Source of the DNA: CAYGXH01 sp964354485
GTDB taxonomy: Bacteria; Bacteroidota; Ignavibacteria; UBA10030; SZUA-254
Assembly (NCBI GenBank): GCA_964354485.1
Contig: CAYGZY010000207.1
Coordinates: forward strand, 1 to 18,764
Direction of reading: 5' to 3'
Length of the DNA: 18,764 nt
Shown here: in pieces, positions 14,897 through 18,764 of the stretch
Position numbering within the stretch: position 1 is the first letter of the stretch
Layout of the letters: each line of letters starts with the position of its first letter
Notes under the pieces: model-generated
The model's database searches: none
What the model was told of the DNA's origin: nothing
Seen by the model: only the letters and a program-made list of their open reading frames with translations
Program-made: the position numbers and the translations under genes

Positions 14897-15583
14897 TCAT
14901 AGTGTTTGTGTACTATCCTTATCGAAAACCTCGTAAGAGAGATCATCCAGATCGATGATCATACCCCGGAAGCGACCCGCAGATGCTACGTTGAAATGTA
15001 TGCCAGAACGCCCGAAGCATTTATGGATGTGTCCATGAATGTGAGCCTTCACAGGATTACGTTCGATCAGGTCTAAAATACTTCTGCTTCCGACGTGAAC
15101 ATCCCGACCGGGTATTGGAATGCCTTCATCAAGAATTCCATACGCCGGGCTGTGAGTAACAAGGACAGTATTCACGTCAATGAGGCGCGCGACCGCAGCC
15201 ATATCTTTTTGGATCTCAGTTTCCGGCTTCTCAAACGGACCCAGCGTGAATAGCAGTGAATACTGGTACCCGACAAAGCTATATTTACCCAGAGTGACAC
15301 GTTCGCAATGAATGGATCGGATCCTGGAATCTTCATAACCGAGATCCACCAGATCATCATTTCCCATGATGTAAAAGACCGGTTTCGAGAAAGAAATAAG
15401 AATTTCCACAACGCTCTGCGCGACTTCCTTCATAGCATTTTCTACACTTATGTCTGATCTGAATGCTGATAGCAAATCTCCGGCCAATACGACCGCATCT
15501 ATCTCTCGGGATGAGAATAATTCTTTCATCCTAAAATACAGTTCCAGATCACCGTGCAGGTCGGCCATCGCAAGTATCTTCAT
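14897..15583 (-). CDS. Calcineurin-like metallophosphoesterase
   Basis: This 228-residue single-domain protein has the metallophosphoesterase motifs in order: DLHG (Asp8, His10), GD with Asp36, GND at 74-76, THSP with His144, and GHIH (His185, His187). The usual GNHD catalytic motif reads GNDD, so the histidine that normally protonates the leaving group is replaced by Asp. All the metal ligands appear to be kept. No signal peptide is seen, so it is cytosolic. Substrates in this family range from cyclic nucleotides to phosphoproteins and cannot be deduced. It sits between the third kinase and the RsbW-like gene on the same strand. A link to either is possible but unproven. Confidence 0.85.
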   Translation of the reverse strand: MKILAMADLHGDLELYFRMKELFSSREIDAVVLAGDLLSAFRSDISVENAMKEVAQSVVEILISFSKPVFYIMGNDDLVDLGYEDSRIRSIHCERVTLGKYSFVGYQYSLLFTLGPFEKPETEIQKDMAAVARLIDVNTVLVTHSPAYGILDEGIPIPGRDVHVGSRSILDLIERNPVKAHIHGHIHKCFGRSGIHFNVASAGRFRGMIIDLDDLSYEVFDKDSTQTL

Positions 15584-15712
15584 AACCTGGGCTTTTCGAG
15601 CATATTTGTGTAAGAATATTTCATTTTCATAAAATCAAAAATTCAATCCCATTCCAAGCTTCTACATAATTTTATTTTGTGAGAGGGTTTGTCCGAGCAA
15701 TGGTAGCTCTTT

Positions 15713-18658
15713 TTACATTTTTGAAACTCTCTCAAGTCCTTCTTTTGCTTTCTGGAGCATGGGTCGGAATTCCGGATCGCAATCTTTCCACAATTGAATG
15801 ACTCTTAAATAACTTTTCTGCGCTTCCTTCGGTTTCCCTAATTTCTCATAGATCTCCGCGCACCTCAAACGTGCAGGTGCGGTGAATAGGATATCACAGA
15901 ATAATATACCGGTGCCAATGTTGAGAAACCATCGTAGCGCCTCCTCATACTTCCCTGCTTCAAATAATAACTCACCCCGCAGAAATCGTCGATACACTAA
16001 ACCGCCAAGAGGATCGAAATTCCATGGGAATACAATGTTGATTGGAGTCTGCTCGAGTATTTTTAGCGCTTCAGCAGGTTGTTTTTGTTTCCAGAGCACA
16101 TCGGCGCGCAAGGTAGCAGATAAGTTGCGGGAAAGTGAGACAAGGAATAGGGGTGTTTTTGCGGTGTCAAGCCACAGCGCGCACTCTTCAGTTTTGGAGT
16201 ATTCACCTAGACGTGCAGCGATCAGCCCCGAGTAATATTTCAGACGATGGCGATACAACGGATCAATGGTCGATCCCCCTGCCAGATCCCTGATCATGTG
16301 CTGAATTGATGAAACGCGAGGGTCAGTGATCTCTTTGTATATTAATTTCAATTCTTTTTCTGGTAGATCAATAAACGGTAGAGAAGCAAAGAACGCGACA
16401 TTTATCTGTTTTGTGGCGGGTGAAAACGTTACCGTTTTTTCAAGTTCAGCAAGAGCTTCGGTCCGTTTCCCCTTCGCCATTCTCACATACGCCAGATCTA
16501 CCAGACCCGATGTTCTCATTTCCGGAGTGTACTTCGGCTGAATGAGAAGTCGCGCAAGAGTATCCACGATCTGGGGGTCGACAGCATCGATCCCTGCAAT
16601 ATTCTCCCATGCGGCTTCGACCAAATAATCTTTCTGTTGCAAAGCTTCCGCAATTATTCTCTTTTGACCAACGGAATCATTAAAAACGAAAGGCTGCATG
16701 GCAATGACGGGCCATGCCCACTCGAATTCCGTGCCAAGCCGTCGAAGCTGCGACACAAGAGTATCTATGAGGGATTTATTATTTAATCCATATGCCGTCA
16801 CAAGCATTTGTTGAATTGTCATCGCATTATCGGGATCCAATGAATGTGCATGTTCAAACGCATCCCATGATTCTAAACTTGAACGACCTGAATATTGTGA
16901 ATACATTGCAATTGAGCTGGCCAAATTGACCCATGTCCATGCGTCATCCGGATAATTTTTAAGGATCTCGCGATAAAGCCGTTCCGCTTCTACGAAATCA
17001 CCCGCATAATCTGCGTTAACAGATTTCAGAACAAGGCGGTCGCGTTCCGACAAACGAGAGCTATATTTAATTGATTTATCCCAGGCGTCTCTCGCTTCAT
17101 CATATTTACCGAGAAAACCTTGTGAAACATAGGCAAGCATAAACCACGCCATGGCAAATGTGCTGTCTTCCTGAAGCGCCTGTTTGTATTTATCATAGGC
17201 CAGAGGAAAATTCCCCGCCTTGGTTTCTTTTTCCCCCAGGATGTACGCCTTCAGCGCTTCCATCGAAAGTGTCGTTCTCGCGGCGATGTTCGTGTACCTC
17301 TCCGGCGGCGCGTTTGTTCTACCGGCAATTATATCAGATGTCAGTTTATTTACAAGGTCAAGGTACTTCGTTGTATCCCGCTCGATCACAACCCGATCTA
17401 TCGCGGAATCCTTCGTCGCGCTGTATAAGTACGCACTCACGCGGTACTTATCGCCGATCTCCATGAAACTGCCAAGAATGAACAACCCGGCACCAAACCG
17501 AGCGGCGATTGTTCGTGCCTTTTCAGGGTCCTGCTCTACTCCTCCCGCTTTTGTGACTGCCTTCTGAAGAACATTTTGATCCACGCTACGGAGATCTCCC
17601 GCTTCATTGATATTGGTGCTTAATAACTCCGGTAACGCTTCTCCAAAATCGGCATGCGCAGATGAACCGCGTATTGAAAACGGAAACACTGCAATAACTT
17701 TCGATGAGAGGGATGAAGTCTCCTTAGGTCGAAGAAAAAAGTAATAAAGAAGGATACACAACAGGCAGAACACAAGCGCGATCACCGGAATAGCACGCCG
17801 TAATAACTTCTGCTTTTTTGTGAGCCGGGGTTTAGGCTTGTATACTAACTCCTTAACGTTCCGCAGGTCGTCAATCAGTTCTGTTGCGGATTGGTAACGT
17901 CCGGCAGGATCTTTGGTTAAACACCGTTCGACGATAGAACCCACGCCCGAATATTCAGCCTTCTCCAGTCCACTGATCGGTTCCGGATCGGAATTTAGTA
18001 TGGAATAAATCAATGCCTGCTCATAATCTCCCTTGAACGGCAATTTGCCGGCGATCATCTCATATAAGACCACTCCCAATGACCAAATATCCGTACGGTG
18101 ATTAACGACATCACCTCTTGCCTGCTCGGGTGACATGTACGCCACGGTCCCAATGGTCGTTCCTGTTCTTGTCAATCGCGTCTGCGTGCTCAGTTTTGCC
18201 AACCCGAAGTCGAGGATCTTCGCTTCTCCCCGGTTGGTGATCATAATATTGGCGGGTTTGATGTCACGGTGGACTATGCCTGCCTCGTGGGCGCGGCCTA
18301 AACCCTGTGCGACTTGAATGACAATGTTAATCGCTTCCTCCGCGCTCAGTGCTCCGCGCTCAATGCTTTTCTTGAGAGTCTCTCCTTCATAACATGCCAT
18401 TGCAATGAATGATGAGCCATCTTGCGCCTCGTTAATCTCATACACGGTACAGATATTCGGATGGTCTAACGCTGATGCTGCCTGTGCCTCATGCACAAAG
18501 CGCTCTTTTGCATCTGGGTCTAATGTTAACTCGGTAGGTAGAAACTTTAAAGCCACCATTCGGCGTAGCTTGGTGTCTTCGGCACGGTAGACTACTCCCA
18601 TACCACCCTCACCTAATTTTTCCAGTATCTTGTAATGGGAGACGGTCTGACCTATCAT
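15713..18658 (-). CDS. Membrane Ser/Thr protein kinase with TolB-like and TPR domains
   Basis: This 981-residue protein has the same layout as the kinase at 2879. Its kinase domain (about 9-268) has GEGGMG (16-21), Lys38, Glu57, Asp132 in HRDIKPAN, Asp150 in DFG, and SPE at 176-178, so it appears active. One membrane helix is at about 290-309. A TolB/FlgO-like region starting VIAVFPFSIRG is at about 320-450, and TPR-type helical repeats run to the C-terminus. The start is shared with the paralogue; AAAGGA about ten bases upstream is the likely ribosome site. The kinase domains of the two are very similar in protein but differ at most synonymous sites, so the duplication is old. The TPR halves differ more, suggesting different ligands or partners. 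Confidence 0.93.
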   Translation of the reverse strand: MIGQTVSHYKILEKLGEGGMGVVYRAEDTKLRRMVALKFLPTELTLDPDAKERFVHEAQAASALDHPNICTVYEINEAQDGSSFIAMACYEGETLKKSIERGALSAEEAINIVIQVAQGLGRAHEAGIVHRDIKPANIMITNRGEAKILDFGLAKLSTQTRLTRTGTTIGTVAYMSPEQARGDVVNHRTDIWSLGVVLYEMIAGKLPFKGDYEQALIYSILNSDPEPISGLEKAEYSGVGSIVERCLTKDPAGRYQSATELIDDLRNVKELVYKPKPRLTKKQKLLRRAIPVIALVFCLLCILLYYFFLRPKETSSLSSKVIAVFPFSIRGSSAHADFGEALPELLSTNINEAGDLRSVDQNVLQKAVTKAGGVEQDPEKARTIAARFGAGLFILGSFMEIGDKYRVSAYLYSATKDSAIDRVVIERDTTKYLDLVNKLTSDIIAGRTNAPPERYTNIAARTTLSMEALKAYILGEKETKAGNFPLAYDKYKQALQEDSTFAMAWFMLAYVSQGFLGKYDEARDAWDKSIKYSSRLSERDRLVLKSVNADYAGDFVEAERLYREILKNYPDDAWTWVNLASSIAMYSQYSGRSSLESWDAFEHAHSLDPDNAMTIQQMLVTAYGLNNKSLIDTLVSQLRRLGTEFEWAWPVIAMQPFVFNDSVGQKRIIAEALQQKDYLVEAAWENIAGIDAVDPQIVDTLARLLIQPKYTPEMRTSGLVDLAYVRMAKGKRTEALAELEKTVTFSPATKQINVAFFASLPFIDLPEKELKLIYKEITDPRVSSIQHMIRDLAGGSTIDPLYRHRLKYYSGLIAARLGEYSKTEECALWLDTAKTPLFLVSLSRNLSATLRADVLWKQKQPAEALKILEQTPINIVFPWNFDPLGGLVYRRFLRGELLFEAGKYEEALRWFLNIGTGILFCDILFTAPARLRCAEIYEKLGKPKEAQKSYLRVIQLWKDCDPEFRPMLQKAKEGLERVSKM

Positions 18659-18681
18659 GATAAATATTTTCCTTTACCACT

Positions 18682-18700
18682 CCCGCCAAAAGAGGGTGGG
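18682..18700. repeat. Small hairpin near kinase start
   Basis: CCCGCC (18682-18687) pairs with GGTGGG (18695-18700) with one G-T wobble and a short loop. It lies about 25-40 bases upstream of the kinase start at 18658. It resembles the core of the CCCGCC...GGCGGG hairpin repeat at 2679 and 14844 and may be a degenerate member. Confidence 0.35.
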
Positions 18701-18702
18701 AT

Positions 18703-18757
18703 GCTCAATCCGACAAGTGGACTTAGCTGCACTTCGTTTGCTAAGTCCAGTCGAATT
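18703..18757. repeat. Extended imperfect palindrome upstream of kinase
   Basis: A perfect 9-bp stem, GGACTTAGC (18719-18727) with GCTAAGTCC (18740-18748), is extended by CAATCCGAC on the left pairing with GTCGAATTG on the right, with small bulges. It lies upstream of the kinase at 18658, as the palindrome cluster at 2557-2841 lies upstream of the kinase at 2879. It is likely a dispersed extragenic repeat, and the right edge of the window cuts off its context. Confidence 0.6.
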
Positions 18758-18764
18758 GGCACTT

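Noticed and set aside
2728..18764. CRISPR array or tRNA genes
   Set aside because: The repeats here are palindromes or gene relics of unequal spacing, not regular repeat-spacer units, and no tRNA cloverleaf with a TTC-loop signature was recognised.

Overview
The window reads as a bacterial chromosomal segment of moderate GC content. It probably comes from the Bacteroidota/Chlorobi-Ignavibacteria side of the tree or a similar uncultured lineage. This is an inference from gene content: large membrane-anchored Ser/Thr kinases with TPR tails, a secreted gluzincin fused to a beta-propeller and outer-membrane barrel, and RsbW/STAS partner-switching genes. Clear Shine-Dalgarno sites before several genes argue against a typical Bacteroides-like genome. 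I see no rRNA, tRNA, IS transposase, phage gene or CRISPR array.

Layout. (1) 1-2366 (+): 3' part of a kinase/TPR receptor whose catalytic core lies outside the window. (2) 2367-2878: no intact gene. It holds two truncated copies of a kinase 5' end, each running into imperfect palindromic repeats. (3) 2879-6784 (+): an intact kinase/TPR receptor, then 31 bases on a small Cys/Trp/Gly/Pro-rich peptide that looks like a RiPP precursor, then a class I isoprenoid-synthase-fold protein with two DDxxD motifs. (4) 6929-18658: every gene is on the minus strand. In reading direction they are a third kinase/TPR receptor (18658-15713), a metallophosphoesterase, an overlapping RsbW-like kinase / STAS / ECF sigma / anti-sigma cluster (14759-12707), a membrane-anchored repeat protein ending at a strong terminator, a gluzincin beta-barrel protein followed 14 bases later by a PrsW-family intramembrane protease, and a second STAS protein.

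How the parts may work together. The window is rich in signalling. The kinases are cytosolic Ser/Thr kinase domains joined by one membrane helix to TolB/FlgO-like and TPR regions outside the membrane. The minus-strand cluster couples a partner-switch pair to an ECF sigma and its membrane anti-sigma, and a PrsW homologue (a family known to cleave an anti-sigma factor) lies nearby.

The most unusual item is the precursor peptide next to the isoprenoid enzyme. The peptide has a RiPP-type leader and two tandem cores sharing a Cys-x-Trp-Pro motif. The pairing recalls ComX/ComQ, in which a class I isoprenoid enzyme prenylates a Trp of a small peptide. A prenylated-peptide system in this lineage is a hypothesis, not a demonstrated function.
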